A stretch of DNA of 34,215 nt from Candidatus Paralachnospira avium (GTDB lineage Bacteria; Bacillota; Clostridia; Lachnospirales; Lachnospiraceae). The position numbers and the translations under genes were made by a program. The notes below the pieces were generated by a model, which was not told the DNA's origin, ran no database searches, and worked only from the letters and a program-made list of their open reading frames with translations. Each line of letters opens with the position of its first letter. The first letter of the stretch is position 1. The DNA is taken from assembly GCA_904420245.1 (NCBI GenBank), contig CAJFUL010000057.1, positions 1-34,215 of the forward strand. The letters are read 5' to 3'. This document shows positions 1 to 7,270 of the stretch, piece after piece.

Positions 1-222
1 AGTATTTGACAAATTATATGTGTTTTATTGTGTTGTCAGTAGAAATCTTCTCCATACTTTTTACCTTTGGAGTGGTGAAAAGTGTTGTCGTACTGTTATT
101 TGTGAACACGTCGGTTTTTATTGGAGTGTTAGTGGTTGGTTTGGTGAAAATGGATTTGAGAGGGAAGGAAAGTTTATGATCCAGATTTCAAATGAAACTG
201 GTCACAGAAAATTCACAAAAAA
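1..222. other. AT-rich stretch without a recognisable gene
   Basis: The first 222 bases are far richer in A+T than the rest of the window. The only open frame, a 68-codon frame at 20-226, has no ribosome site, a composition unlike its neighbours and no recognisable motif, so I do not call it. Several GTGG/GTGTT-type words occur around 70-165 but form no clear operator. The region is probably the 3' flank of something left of the window plus upstream DNA of the heat-shock gene. Confidence 0.5.
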
Positions 223-249
223 TTAGCACTCAAGTCTTGACAGTGCTAA
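223..249. promoter_or_regulatory. CIRCE operator (HrcA binding site)
   Basis: TTAGCACTC, nine bases, then CAGTGCTAA. This matches the CIRCE inverted repeat TTAGCACTC-N9-GAGTGCTAA with one mismatch in the right arm. It overlaps the -35 element of the promoter ahead of the Hsp20 gene, the usual place for HrcA repression that is relieved by heat or protein stress. hrcA itself is not in the window. Confidence 0.9.
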
Positions 250-265
250 CAATAAGTGTTATATT
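237..265 (+). promoter_or_regulatory. Sigma-A promoter of hsp20
   Basis: TTGACA at 237-242, a 17-base spacer and TATATT at 260-265. The -35 lies inside the CIRCE element, so HrcA binding would block RNA polymerase. The predicted start near 272 leaves an 86-base leader. Confidence 0.85.
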
Positions 266-357
266 ACAACTAGAACAAAGGAAAAGAGAAAGGCTTCCGG
301 AGTTCCGATCACAAAAATGTTTATAAGAACAGCAGATAGAGAATGGAGGAATGATTT

Positions 358-807
358 ATGTTAATGCCCAGTATTTTTGGAGAAAACTTATTTGATGAGA
401 TGATGGACTTCCCTTGGGAGAGAGAATTTTTCAGCAGAAGGAACCCGCTGTACGGCAAGAATGAAAAGAACCTGATGAAGACCGACGTCAAGGAGACGGA
501 CAAGAGCTATGAGCTGGACATCGATCTGCCGGGCTTCAAGAAAGAGGATGTAAATGCCACCCTGGAGAATGGTTATCTGACCATCAGCGCTTCCAAGGGG
601 ATGGATAAGGACCAGAAGGACGAAAACGGCAGATATATCCGCAGGGAACGCTACGCGGGAAGCTGCTCCAGAAGCTTCTATGTGGGCGACGCCGTGACGG
701 AGTCCGACATCCATGCGAAATTTGAGGACGGCATCCTGAAGCTGTCGGTGGCCAAGAAGGTTCCGGAGGTGGAACAGAAGAAAGGCCATATCGCCATTGA
801 GGGCTGA
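358..807 (+). CDS. Hsp20 / alpha-crystallin family small heat-shock protein
   Basis: A 149-residue ATP-independent holdase chaperone that binds unfolding proteins in the cytoplasm. The N-terminal arm (about 1-42) has the MLMPSIFGENLFDEM-type start common in clostridial Hsp20 proteins. The alpha-crystallin domain covers about 43-140, with DLPGFKKEDV near its start and the A-x-x-x-G-x-L signature (AKFEDGILKLSV) near its end; a short tail follows. Length is normal. ATG at 358 is chosen because GGAGG at 345-349 sits 8 bases upstream; the ATG at 351 is in another frame. The gene is monocistronic, with a CIRCE-controlled promoter upstream and a strong hairpin downstream, so heat and stress induction through HrcA is expected. 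Family call is secure; the client range is unknown. Confidence 0.95.
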   Translation: MLMPSIFGENLFDEMMDFPWEREFFSRRNPLYGKNEKNLMKTDVKETDKSYELDIDLPGFKKEDVNATLENGYLTISASKGMDKDQKDENGRYIRRERYAGSCSRSFYVGDAVTESDIHAKFEDGILKLSVAKKVPEVEQKKGHIAIEG

Positions 808-856
808 TATCCCCGGTGACGTTTTCATAAATAAACATATGACTCCACGCTTTGCG

Positions 857-891
857 AAGGGCTCCGGAAGGAAAAGCTTCCGGAGCCCTTT
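857..891. terminator. Palindromic terminator-like hairpin after hsp20
   Basis: A perfect 14-bp stem (857-870 with 877-890; AAGGGCTCCGGAAG and its complement) around a 6-base loop. Only three T follow on the plus strand before GCC, so release may be less efficient than at a standard intrinsic terminator. It separates hsp20 from the next gene. Confidence 0.65.
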
Positions 892-917
892 GCCGCCTGC
901 CTGGTTCCTGGTATAAT
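889..917 (+). promoter_or_regulatory. Probable promoter for the 69-residue protein
   Basis: A consensus TATAAT at 912-917. With a 17-base spacer the -35 would be TTTGCC at 889-894, a poor match that overlaps the edge of the preceding hairpin. The -10 is convincing, the -35 is not. Confidence 0.5.
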
Positions 918-939
918 AAAAAGAAAAAGGAGTGCGGTC

Positions 940-1149
940 ATGGGAGAAAAAGAACGGCTGGAAGCTTATGAGAGGATGCACCGGGCAGTCCGGACAGAGT
1001 ACGATGGCATCGTGGAAAAAATGGCGAAACTGAAGGCGGAGGAAAAGACCAGATCCGCCACCTACCGGCAGCTCATGGGAAAGAAGCTGCTGTATCAGGA
1101 TATGCTCTCTCTCTATGAGATCTATGGCCTGTCAGGCATTGACGGATAA
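940..1149 (+). CDS. Small charged helical protein, function unknown
   Basis: A 69-residue soluble protein with no signal peptide or membrane segment. It is rich in Glu, Lys and Arg with regularly spaced Leu, Met and Tyr (about residues 5-60), consistent with a helical hairpin or short coiled coil. I do not recognise the family. ATG at 940 has AAGGAG about 7 bases upstream and a TATAAT -10 just before it, so it looks like a real expressed gene. It ends in front of the aminotransferase run; the -35 of the next promoter overlaps its last codons. Function cannot be assigned. Confidence 0.7.
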   Translation: MGEKERLEAYERMHRAVRTEYDGIVEKMAKLKAEEKTRSATYRQLMGKKLLYQDMLSLYEIYGLSGIDG

Positions 1150-1167
1150 AAGAGGACTCATTATAAT
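1139..1167 (+). promoter_or_regulatory. Promoter of the aminotransferase-radical SAM-nth run
   Basis: TTGACG at 1139-1144, a 17-base spacer and TATAAT at 1162-1167. The -35 lies inside the last codons of the upstream small gene. The start near 1174 gives a short leader of about 40 bases. Confidence 0.75.
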
Positions 1168-1213
1168 AGAAGAATCGAAAATCCCCGCGGCAGCGGGCGG
1201 AAGGTGGTCAGCT

Positions 1214-2380
1214 ATGAGGTTTGCAAAGAGGATGGAGCAGTTCGGCGAGGGAATCTTCTCTTCCCTGCTGGCAATGAAGAAGGAGCGTCTGGCGGAGGGA
1301 AAGCCGGTCATCGATCTGAGCGTGGGCACGCCCAATATCCCTCCGGCGCCCCATATCATAGAGGCATTGACGGAAGCGGCGAAGGACGAAAAGAATTATA
1401 TATACGCCATCCAGGATCTGCCGGAGCTGCGGCAGGCCGCGGCCCAGTGGTACAGGCGCCGCTACCGGGTGGAGCTGGATCCGGAGACGGAGATCCTGGC
1501 TCTTTTGGGTTCCCAGGACGGACTGGCCCACATCGCGCTCTCCATCCTGGACGAGGGAGATCTTATGCTGGTGCCGGATCCCTGCTATCCGGTCTTTGTC
1601 GACGGCCCGAAGCTGGCGGGGGCCGAGATCTACTATATGCCCCAGAGGAAAGAGAACGGATATATCATCGATCTGGCGGAGATCCCGGAGGATGTGGCGG
1701 AGCGGGCCAGGTTCATGCTGATCTCCTATCCCAATAATCCCACCACGGTGCTGGCTCCGGATTCCTTCTACAGGGATGTGATCGCGTTCGCGAAGAAGCA
1801 TGATATCATGGTGCTTCATGACAATGCCTACAGCGAGCTGGTCTTTGACGGAGCTTCCTGCGGCAGCTTCCTCCAGTATCCGGGGGCCAGGGACGTGGGC
1901 GTGGAGTTCAATTCCCTGTCCAAGACTTACGGCATGGCCGGAGCCAGAGTGGGGTTCTGTCTGGGAAACCGGGAGATGGTGAGGAACCTGGGACTTTTAA
2001 AATCCAATCTGGACTATGGGATCTTCATCCCCATCCAGAAAGCGGCCGTCGCGGCTCTTACAGGGGACCAGTCCTGTGTGGAGACCGGCAGGGCCGCCTA
2101 TGAGAGACGGAGAAACCTGCTGTGCGACGGCCTCACATCCATCGGGTGGAAGGTGGAGCGGTGCCCGGCCACCATGTTTGTCTGGGCCGATGTACCGGAG
2201 AAGTTCCATTCCTCTCTGGAGTTTGTGAAGGAGCTGTGTGAGAGGACAGGCGTGATCGTGACGCCGGGCAGCGCCTTCGGGCCTTCGGGAGAAGGCCATG
2301 TCCGCATGGCCCTGGTGCAGGATGAGGACAAGATCCAGGAGGCTGTGGAAGCCATCCGGGAAAGCGGGATCCTGTTATGA
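1214..2380 (+). CDS. Class I/II PLP-dependent aminotransferase
   Basis: A 388-residue fold-type I aminotransferase of the AspC / LL-diaminopimelate-aminotransferase-like group, cytoplasmic and presumably active on an amino or keto acid. PLP-binding Lys237 lies in NSLSKTYGMAGARVGF. The cofactor-phosphate region has PDPCYPVF near 119, and SYPNNPTT stands where most relatives have NNPTG. The C-terminal substrate-binding Arg is in HVRMALV. The frame is open back to 1115, but ATG at 1214 starts where relatives start and has GGAAGG about 8 bases upstream. It overlaps the radical SAM gene by ATGA (2377-2380), implying translational coupling. The true substrate is not readable from sequence. A second aminotransferase is encoded at 7703-8872. 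Confidence 0.9.
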   Translation: MRFAKRMEQFGEGIFSSLLAMKKERLAEGKPVIDLSVGTPNIPPAPHIIEALTEAAKDEKNYIYAIQDLPELRQAAAQWYRRRYRVELDPETEILALLGSQDGLAHIALSILDEGDLMLVPDPCYPVFVDGPKLAGAEIYYMPQRKENGYIIDLAEIPEDVAERARFMLISYPNNPTTVLAPDSFYRDVIAFAKKHDIMVLHDNAYSELVFDGASCGSFLQYPGARDVGVEFNSLSKTYGMAGARVGFCLGNREMVRNLGLLKSNLDYGIFIPIQKAAVAALTGDQSCVETGRAAYERRRNLLCDGLTSIGWKVERCPATMFVWADVPEKFHSSLEFVKELCERTGVIVTPGSAFGPSGEGHVRMALVQDEDKIQEAVEAIRESGILL

Positions 2381-4095
2381 AATGCCTGCTGGCGGCCATC
2401 AACGCGAAATATATCCATTCCAATTTAGCAGTATACAATTTAAAAGCCTGCGGGGCGGGGATCCCCGGCGCGCAGGTGGAGATCCGGGAGTATACCATCA
2501 ACCACCGGGCGTCCGAGATCCTGGACAGCCTCTATATGGAGCAGGCGGATCTGATGGGGTTTTCCTGCTATATCTGGAATATAGAATATGTAAAGACTCT
2601 GGTGAGGGATTTGAAACGGATCTGTCCGGACACCAGGGTCTGGCTGGGCGGTCCGGAGGTCTCCTTCCGCTGTGAGGAGCTTCTCCGGGAGCTGCCGGAG
2701 GCGGACGGCATCCTCTTCGGAGAAGGGGAGGAGAGCTTCCCCGGTCTTCTGCGCCATTACGTCCAGGGCGCGCCATGGCCGGAAGGCTGCGCATACCGGG
2801 AGGACGGACAGATCAAGAGGACTCCGGCGGCGCCTCCGGCCGATATGGGGAAGATCCCCTTCGCCTATGGAGACTTGAAGGATTTTGAAAATAGGATCAT
2901 CTACTATGAGACCAGCAGGGGCTGCCCTTTTTCGTGCAGCTACTGTCTTTCTTCCATAGATAAAACGCTCCGGTTCCGGCCCATGGATATGGTGAAGCGG
3001 GAGCTTTCTTTTTTCCTGGCTCATGAGGTCCCTCAGGTGAAGTTCGTGGACAGGACGTTCAACTGTAAAAAAAGCCGTTCCATGGAGATCTGGAGCTACA
3101 TCCGGGACCATGACAACGGGATCACCAATTTTCACTTTGAGATCACGGCGGATATTTTGACGGACGAAGAGCTGGAGCTTCTGCGGACCATGAGGCCGGG
3201 GCTGGTCCAGCTGGAGATCGGCGTTCAATCCACGAATCCGGATACGATGGCTGCCATCCGCCGGAACATGGATCTGGAACGTGTGAGGACGGTGACGGCG
3301 GCCATCGGAAACGGCGGGAATGTCCACCGGCATCTGGATCTCATCGCGGGACTCCCATATGAAGGATATGAGAGCTTCGGCCGTTCCTTCGACGATGTTT
3401 ACGCCATGGAGCCGGACCAGCTGCAGCTGGGCTTTTTAAAGGTCCTGAAGGGCTCTCCCATGGAGGAGGACGCCGAAAGATACGGCATCGTATCCCAGTG
3501 GGAGCCGCCCTATGAGGTGCTCCGGACACCATGGCTGTCCCACGAGGAGCTGATCCGGCTGAAGCAGGTGGAGGAGATGACGGAGATCTGCTATAACAGC
3601 CGTCAGTTTCCCTTCACCCTGAAAGAGCTGGTGCGGCGGTCCGGCCGCCCGTTCCTGCTGTTCGAGGAGCTGGGAAGGGAATACGCCGGAAGCGGCATGG
3701 CCGGCAGGAGGCACATGCGGGAAGCGCTCTATACCTTTCTTTTGGAGTTCATCCTCCGGCGTTTTCCGGAGGATGGGGAGAAATTCCGGCAGCTTCTGAC
3801 CCTGGATTATTATATGCGGGAGAACGCCAAAAAACGGCCGGCCTTCGCGCCGCCCGCCCGCCGGGAAAAGGAACGCGGCGTTTTGGAGACGGCGTTTCCG
3901 GGGCGGCCGGTCAAGGAGCTTCTGAGACAGTATCATGTGGAAAGCTTTCAGGGCTCCTCTCCAGAGGAAGCGTGCTGGCTCTTTGATTACGGCCGGAGAG
4001 ATCCCCTGACGGGAAACGCGTATGTGAAACGGATAGATGGGAGGCGCCATGACGGAGAAGGAACGGGTACAGAAGATCCTGGATCTTCTGGATGA
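2377..4095 (+). CDS. B12-binding-type radical SAM protein (DUF4080 group)
   Basis: A 572-residue protein. Residues 1-140 form a Rossmann-like cobalamin-binding-type domain (GEGEESFPGLLRHY near its end). The radical SAM core has the 4Fe-4S cysteines Cys183, Cys187 and Cys190 in GCPFSCSYC, followed by the usual GLVQLEIGVQS and LDLIAGLPYEG strands. A C-terminal helical domain (about 380-520) resembles DUF4080. The reaction is unknown; relatives are annotated only as B12-binding radical SAM proteins. The start is the ATG of the ATGA overlap with the aminotransferase. The last 16 codons run through the start of endonuclease III (47-base overlap), giving a Gly/Asp/Thr-rich tail that is probably not structural. 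Confidence 0.88.
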   Translation: MKCLLAAINAKYIHSNLAVYNLKACGAGIPGAQVEIREYTINHRASEILDSLYMEQADLMGFSCYIWNIEYVKTLVRDLKRICPDTRVWLGGPEVSFRCEELLRELPEADGILFGEGEESFPGLLRHYVQGAPWPEGCAYREDGQIKRTPAAPPADMGKIPFAYGDLKDFENRIIYYETSRGCPFSCSYCLSSIDKTLRFRPMDMVKRELSFFLAHEVPQVKFVDRTFNCKKSRSMEIWSYIRDHDNGITNFHFEITADILTDEELELLRTMRPGLVQLEIGVQSTNPDTMAAIRRNMDLERVRTVTAAIGNGGNVHRHLDLIAGLPYEGYESFGRSFDDVYAMEPDQLQLGFLKVLKGSPMEEDAERYGIVSQWEPPYEVLRTPWLSHEELIRLKQVEEMTEICYNSRQFPFTLKELVRRSGRPFLLFEELGREYAGSGMAGRRHMREALYTFLLEFILRRFPEDGEKFRQLLTLDYYMRENAKKRPAFAPPARREKERGVLETAFPGRPVKELLRQYHVESFQGSSPEEACWLFDYGRRDPLTGNAYVKRIDGRRHDGEGTGTEDPGSSG

Positions 4096-4681
4096 GCACT
4101 ATACAAGGGAATACAAATGCTATCTGAATTATGAAGAACCCTGGCAGCTTTTGGCGGCGGTGATTCTGAGCGCCCAGTGTACCGACGCCAGGGTCAACCA
4201 GGTGACGGAAGGACTGTTCCGGAAGTATGATACCCTGGAAAAGCTGGCGGCGGCGGAGCTTACGGAGCTGGAGCAGGACATCAAACCCACGGGCTTTTAC
4301 CATAATAAGGCCAGGAATCTGATCTCCTGCGCCAAAGACCTGGTGGAGAAATTCGGCGGGAAGGTGCCGGAGACTCTGGAGGAGCTGACCTCTTTGGCCG
4401 GCGTGGGACGGAAGACGGCCAATGTGATCCGGGGAAATATTTATCACGACCCCAGCGTGGTGGTGGATACCCATGTAAAACGGATCTCCAGGAAACTGGG
4501 GCTTGTAAGCTCCCAGGATCCGGAAAAGATCGAATATGAGCTGATGGAGGTGCTCCCGAAGGAGCACTGGATCTTATATAATATCCAGATCATCACCCAC
4601 GGCCGGGGACTTTGCCCGGCCAGGAACCCCAAATGCGTGCAGTGCTTTTTAAAGGAGCTCTGTCCGTCGGCAGAGATATAA
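4049..4681 (+). CDS. nth: Endonuclease III (bifunctional DNA glycosylase/AP lyase)
   Basis: A 210-residue base-excision repair enzyme that removes oxidised pyrimidines and cleaves at abasic sites. The helix-hairpin-helix LAGVGRKTANV holds catalytic Lys122, and Asp140 (VVVDTHVKR) is the second catalytic residue; both are offset by two from E. coli Nth. The 4Fe-4S loop Cys-x6-Cys-x2-Cys-x5-Cys is complete near the C-terminus. Length is normal. ATG at 4049 is preferred because GGGAGG lies just upstream at 4039-4044 and the protein then starts like relatives; ATG at 4037 is possible. It overlaps the radical SAM gene, so translation is probably coupled. Confidence 0.95.
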   Translation: MTEKERVQKILDLLDEHYTREYKCYLNYEEPWQLLAAVILSAQCTDARVNQVTEGLFRKYDTLEKLAAAELTELEQDIKPTGFYHNKARNLISCAKDLVEKFGGKVPETLEELTSLAGVGRKTANVIRGNIYHDPSVVVDTHVKRISRKLGLVSSQDPEKIEYELMEVLPKEHWILYNIQIITHGRGLCPARNPKCVQCFLKELCPSAEI

Positions 4682-4692
4682 AGGAGAGAGAA

Positions 4693-4800
4693 ATGATCAA
4701 TAGTAAGAAGCAGCGGGCAAAGCGGATCTTTGTGGCGGTCCTGGCCTGCATCATGATCCTGGCCATGATCGTACCTCTGGTACTCAGCGCAGTTCTTTAA
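4693..4800 (+). CDS. Single-span membrane micropeptide (35 residues)
   Basis: The sequence has a basic N-terminus (residues 1-11, several Lys and Arg) and one hydrophobic segment over about 12-35 that runs to the C-terminus, predicting a positive-inside single-pass peptide. ATG at 4693 has AAGGAG (4681-4686) 6 bases upstream and lies 12 bases after nth, so it is probably the last gene of that operon. The composition recalls the short DUF4044-type membrane proteins of Firmicutes, but I cannot confirm that. Role unknown; its position would allow co-expression with nth or a membrane-anchoring role. Confidence 0.65.
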   Translation: MINSKKQRAKRIFVAVLACIMILAMIVPLVLSAVL

Positions 4801-4845
4801 AATTGTAAATTTTTTTCGCTACTTTTTAAGATTTTATGACGATGC

Positions 4846-4873
4846 TTGAATTTCCCAAAAGGTATGCTACAAT
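4846..4873 (+). promoter_or_regulatory. Promoter of the VanW gene
   Basis: TTGAAT at 4846-4851, a 16-base spacer and TACAAT at 4868-4873, with TGC directly before the -10 (extended -10). The sequence just upstream, 4798-4817, is an AT-only hairpin followed by T residues that may weakly terminate the preceding operon. Confidence 0.7.
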
Positions 4874-4920
4874 GAAGTAGACCAGAGGGAGTTTTAATAG
4901 TAAAAGGAAGGAAATCATAT

Positions 4921-6573
4921 ATGAAAAAAAGATGTGCATGGCTGCTTGCCTTTGTCCTTTTGGCTGGCACATTGATGCCGGGCATCGCTTACGCGACCGA
5001 AGCGGGCGGGACGACAGCGGCAGGACAGGAGGCCCAGGAGGAGACGACGGGACAGGAGAAAACGGCAGAACAGGAAACACAGGCCGATCCCAGAGAGACC
5101 CTGGCCGCTGCCATGGAGAAGAGCACTCTTGACGCCGACGCGGTGATCGCCGACGGCGTGTTTGTAGGCGATGTGGAAGTCAGCGGCATGACGGCGGAGC
5201 AGGCGCTGGAGGCGGTCCTGGCCGAAGTGGACAGATTGGGGCAGAAGACCCTGACTCTGGCACTGGAGGGCGCCGACGGCGTGGATCCGATCCAGGTGCC
5301 GGTCTCACAGCTAGGACTGTACGCGGACAGGATCTCCGAGATCATCATGGAGGCTCTGGCCCTGGGCAAGAGCGGGAGCCTCATCAGCAGATATAAGACG
5401 GAGAAGGATCTCCAGGCATCCAACCAGAAATACGATCTGGTCCTGAAGGTGCAGGAGGACCAGGTGAGTTCATTCGTAAATGAGCAGACCGCGGCTCTGT
5501 CTGTGGAGCCGGTCAACGCGGAGCTCACCCGTGTCAGCGGAGGCTTCGAGGTGAGCCAGAGCCAGACCGGAGTCAAGGTCAATACAGAGGCCACCATATC
5601 TGCCATCATGACAGCGCTGGAGGACTGGGACGGGAATGATATTTCCGTGACGGCCACGGCGGAGGTGAGCCAGCCGGAGCGGACGACGGAGCAGCTCTCC
5701 CAGATCCAGGATGTGCTGGGAACGTATTCCACCACCACCAGGAACGCCAACAGCAGCAAGATGACCAACCTGGAGGTGGGCGTCGGCTATACCACCGGGA
5801 TCCTCATCATGCCCGGAGAGACCTGGTCCATGTATGAGGCCCTGGCGCCGTTCAACGCCGAGAACGGGTATGTGAAGCAGGTGGCCTATTCCAACGGCGG
5901 TTATGTGGACGAGTACGGCGGCGGCATCTGCCAGCTGGCCACGACTCTCTACAATGCGGCCCTTCTGGCGGAGGTCAATATATCCGAGAGATACAACCAT
6001 TCCATGACGGTGGGATATACGGATTACGGTCTGGACGCCACCATCAACGACAGCGGCAGCAAGGATCTGAAGCTGACCAACGATTTTGATTTTCCTATTT
6101 ATATCGAGGCGTCTGTCACCAGCGGCATCGACGGATACGCGACGTATACCATCTGGGGCAAGGAGACAAGACCCTCCAACCGGGAGCTCAAGTTCTACGG
6201 AGTCACGCTCAGCGAATCTTATCTGCCTGACCAGATCACGGAAGACCCCACCCTGGCGCCGGGCGAGGTAGTGGTGGATCAGGCCACCTCCTATCCGGAA
6301 GCGGTGGCGCAGGCATGGAAAGAAGTCTGGGTGGACGGCGTCATGGTGGAGCAGACTCTGCTCCATACGGATAAGTACCGGGCATCTGCCAGAAAAGTAA
6401 GGCAGAATTCCACGCCGGCGGCAGAGACTCCGGCGGAGACCGATCCTTCCGCAGAGTCCCCTTCCACGGAGGCGCCTTCTACAGCAGCGCCTTCCACCGA
6501 AGCGCCTTCTACGGCAGCGCCTTCCACGGAGGCTCCGTCCTCGGGAACAGCGGAGTCCCAGGCGGCCAGCTGA
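4921..6573 (+). CDS. Secreted VanW family protein with peptidoglycan-binding-like region
   Basis: A 550-residue exported protein. Residues 1-25 form a signal peptide ending near AYA; 26-57 are a low-complexity Gln/Glu/Thr/Gly linker. The region about 75-250 resembles the putative peptidoglycan-binding domain found ahead of VanW. The VanW domain (about 265-410) contains YGGGICQLATTLYNAAL and NHSMTVGYTDYGLDATI. A beta-rich G5-like segment follows (about 415-490). The last 50 residues are Ser/Thr/Pro/Glu/Ala repeats resembling a wall-spanning or glycosylatable tail. No LPxTG motif or terminal anchor is visible. VanW proteins occur with cell-wall and glycopeptide-related genes, but their activity is not established. 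AAGGAAGG lies upstream of ATG 4921. It has its own promoter and terminator. Confidence 0.9.
   Translation: MKKRCAWLLAFVLLAGTLMPGIAYATEAGGTTAAGQEAQEETTGQEKTAEQETQADPRETLAAAMEKSTLDADAVIADGVFVGDVEVSGMTAEQALEAVLAEVDRLGQKTLTLALEGADGVDPIQVPVSQLGLYADRISEIIMEALALGKSGSLISRYKTEKDLQASNQKYDLVLKVQEDQVSSFVNEQTAALSVEPVNAELTRVSGGFEVSQSQTGVKVNTEATISAIMTALEDWDGNDISVTATAEVSQPERTTEQLSQIQDVLGTYSTTTRNANSSKMTNLEVGVGYTTGILIMPGETWSMYEALAPFNAENGYVKQVAYSNGGYVDEYGGGICQLATTLYNAALLAEVNISERYNHSMTVGYTDYGLDATINDSGSKDLKLTNDFDFPIYIEASVTSGIDGYATYTIWGKETRPSNRELKFYGVTLSESYLPDQITEDPTLAPGEVVVDQATSYPEAVAQAWKEVWVDGVMVEQTLLHTDKYRASARKVRQNSTPAAETPAETDPSAESPSTEAPSTAAPSTEAPSTAAPSTEAPSSGTAESQAAS
6460..6540 (+). repeat. 30-nt tandem repeat in the VanW tail
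   Basis: Two full 30-base units (6460-6489 and 6490-6519, differing at about three positions) and a partial third encode a PSTEAPSTAA-type decapeptide. Such repeats can change copy number by slippage and alter tail length. Confidence 0.8.
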
Positions 6574-6604
6574 GGATTTTCTTAATGCAATCCGGTATGA
6601 AATG

Positions 6605-6613
6605 TGCTATACT
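6605..6613 (+). promoter_or_regulatory. Extended -10 promoter for the AIR-synthase/Lrp operon
   Basis: TGC followed by TATACT (6608-6613). No good -35 is visible, as is common for extended -10 promoters. The predicted start near 6620 falls inside the left arm of the VanW terminator hairpin. Confidence 0.5.
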
Positions 6614-6614
6614 G

Positions 6615-6652
6615 AAGAGGCCACATCCCGGCAGGGATGGAGGCCTCTTTTT
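6615..6652 (+). terminator. Intrinsic terminator of the VanW gene
   Basis: Outer stem AAGAGGCC (6615-6622) with GGCCTCTT (6642-6649), inner stem CATCCC/GGGATG around a GGCA loop, then TTTTT ending at 6652. Confidence 0.85.
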
Positions 6653-6694
6653 CTATCTATGGGTCTGCATCCGTGCGGAGGAAAGGAGTACTAT

Positions 6695-7270
6695 GTGAGA
6701 CCAGGTCAGGATATAGTGATAATGGGGTATATCGGGCTGGAATGGACGGTGAAGGCGGCGGAGGAAGAACGGGAGACCCTGCGGCGTACCCTTCCTGAAG
6801 ACTTTCTGGACAGGACCGTATCCCTTCGGAAATATGAAGGGGCGGAGGAGTACAGCAGACGCTTTCCGGGCCTCTCCAGGTGGGAAGCCGGGGAGAGCGG
6901 CATCTTCGCGGCGCTCTGGGACATGGCGGAGCATTACGGCGCCGGCCTCACGGTGGATCTGAAAAGGTTCCCTGTGCGTCAGGAGACCATAGAGATCTGC
7001 GAGGCTCTGGGACAGAATCCCTATGAGATCAGCTCCCGCGGCTGTGTCCTTCTGGCGGCAGATAATGGAAACGATATAGTCTGGGAGGCAGGAGTACCGG
7101 CGGCCTTCATCGGAAAAGTGACGGGAAACAGGGACAGGATCCTCCGGAACGGAGAGCATATCCGGTATCTGAACCGTCCGGGATCAGACGGCCGGGAAGC
7201 CGATAAAAGAAAGGAATTTGAGGATGAGGAAGAAGATTTTAGCGGCATTGGAGAAGGACAGCAGGCTTGA
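6695..7270 (+). CDS. Stand-alone AIR-synthase C-terminal-domain protein (HypE/ThiL-like half)
   Basis: A 191-residue protein that aligns by eye with only the C-terminal half of the AIR synthase/HypE family. PGQDIVIMGYIGLEWT matches the linker strand, and WEAGESGIFAALWDMAE, FPVRQETIEICEALG and FIGKVTGNRDRILR match the C-terminal domain. The ATP-binding N-terminal half is absent. GTG at 6695 is chosen because AGGAG (6684-6688) sits 6 bases upstream and the family motif begins four codons in. The frame is open back to 6602, but that segment is the terminator region. The charged tail overlaps the Lrp gene by 47 bases. Catalysis like the full-length family is unlikely; binding or regulation is more plausible. 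Function not known. Confidence 0.75.
   Translation: MRPGQDIVIMGYIGLEWTVKAAEEERETLRRTLPEDFLDRTVSLRKYEGAEEYSRRFPGLSRWEAGESGIFAALWDMAEHYGAGLTVDLKRFPVRQETIEICEALGQNPYEISSRGCVLLAADNGNDIVWEAGVPAAFIGKVTGNRDRILRNGEHIRYLNRPGSDGREADKRKEFEDEEEDFSGIGEGQQA

Noticed and set aside
70..165. MraZ-box-like GTGG words
   Set aside because: Spacing is irregular and no mraZ or dcw gene follows.
20..226. 68-codon open frame at the left edge
   Set aside because: No ribosome site, no recognisable motif, composition unlike neighbours, and it ends in the CIRCE element.
1115..1213. Longer N-terminus for the first aminotransferase
   Set aside because: The extension overlaps the upstream gene and the promoter; relatives begin at the ATG of 1214, which has a ribosome site.
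6460..6540. CRISPR-like repeats
   Set aside because: The repeats are in frame, contiguous without spacers, and encode a low-complexity protein tail.
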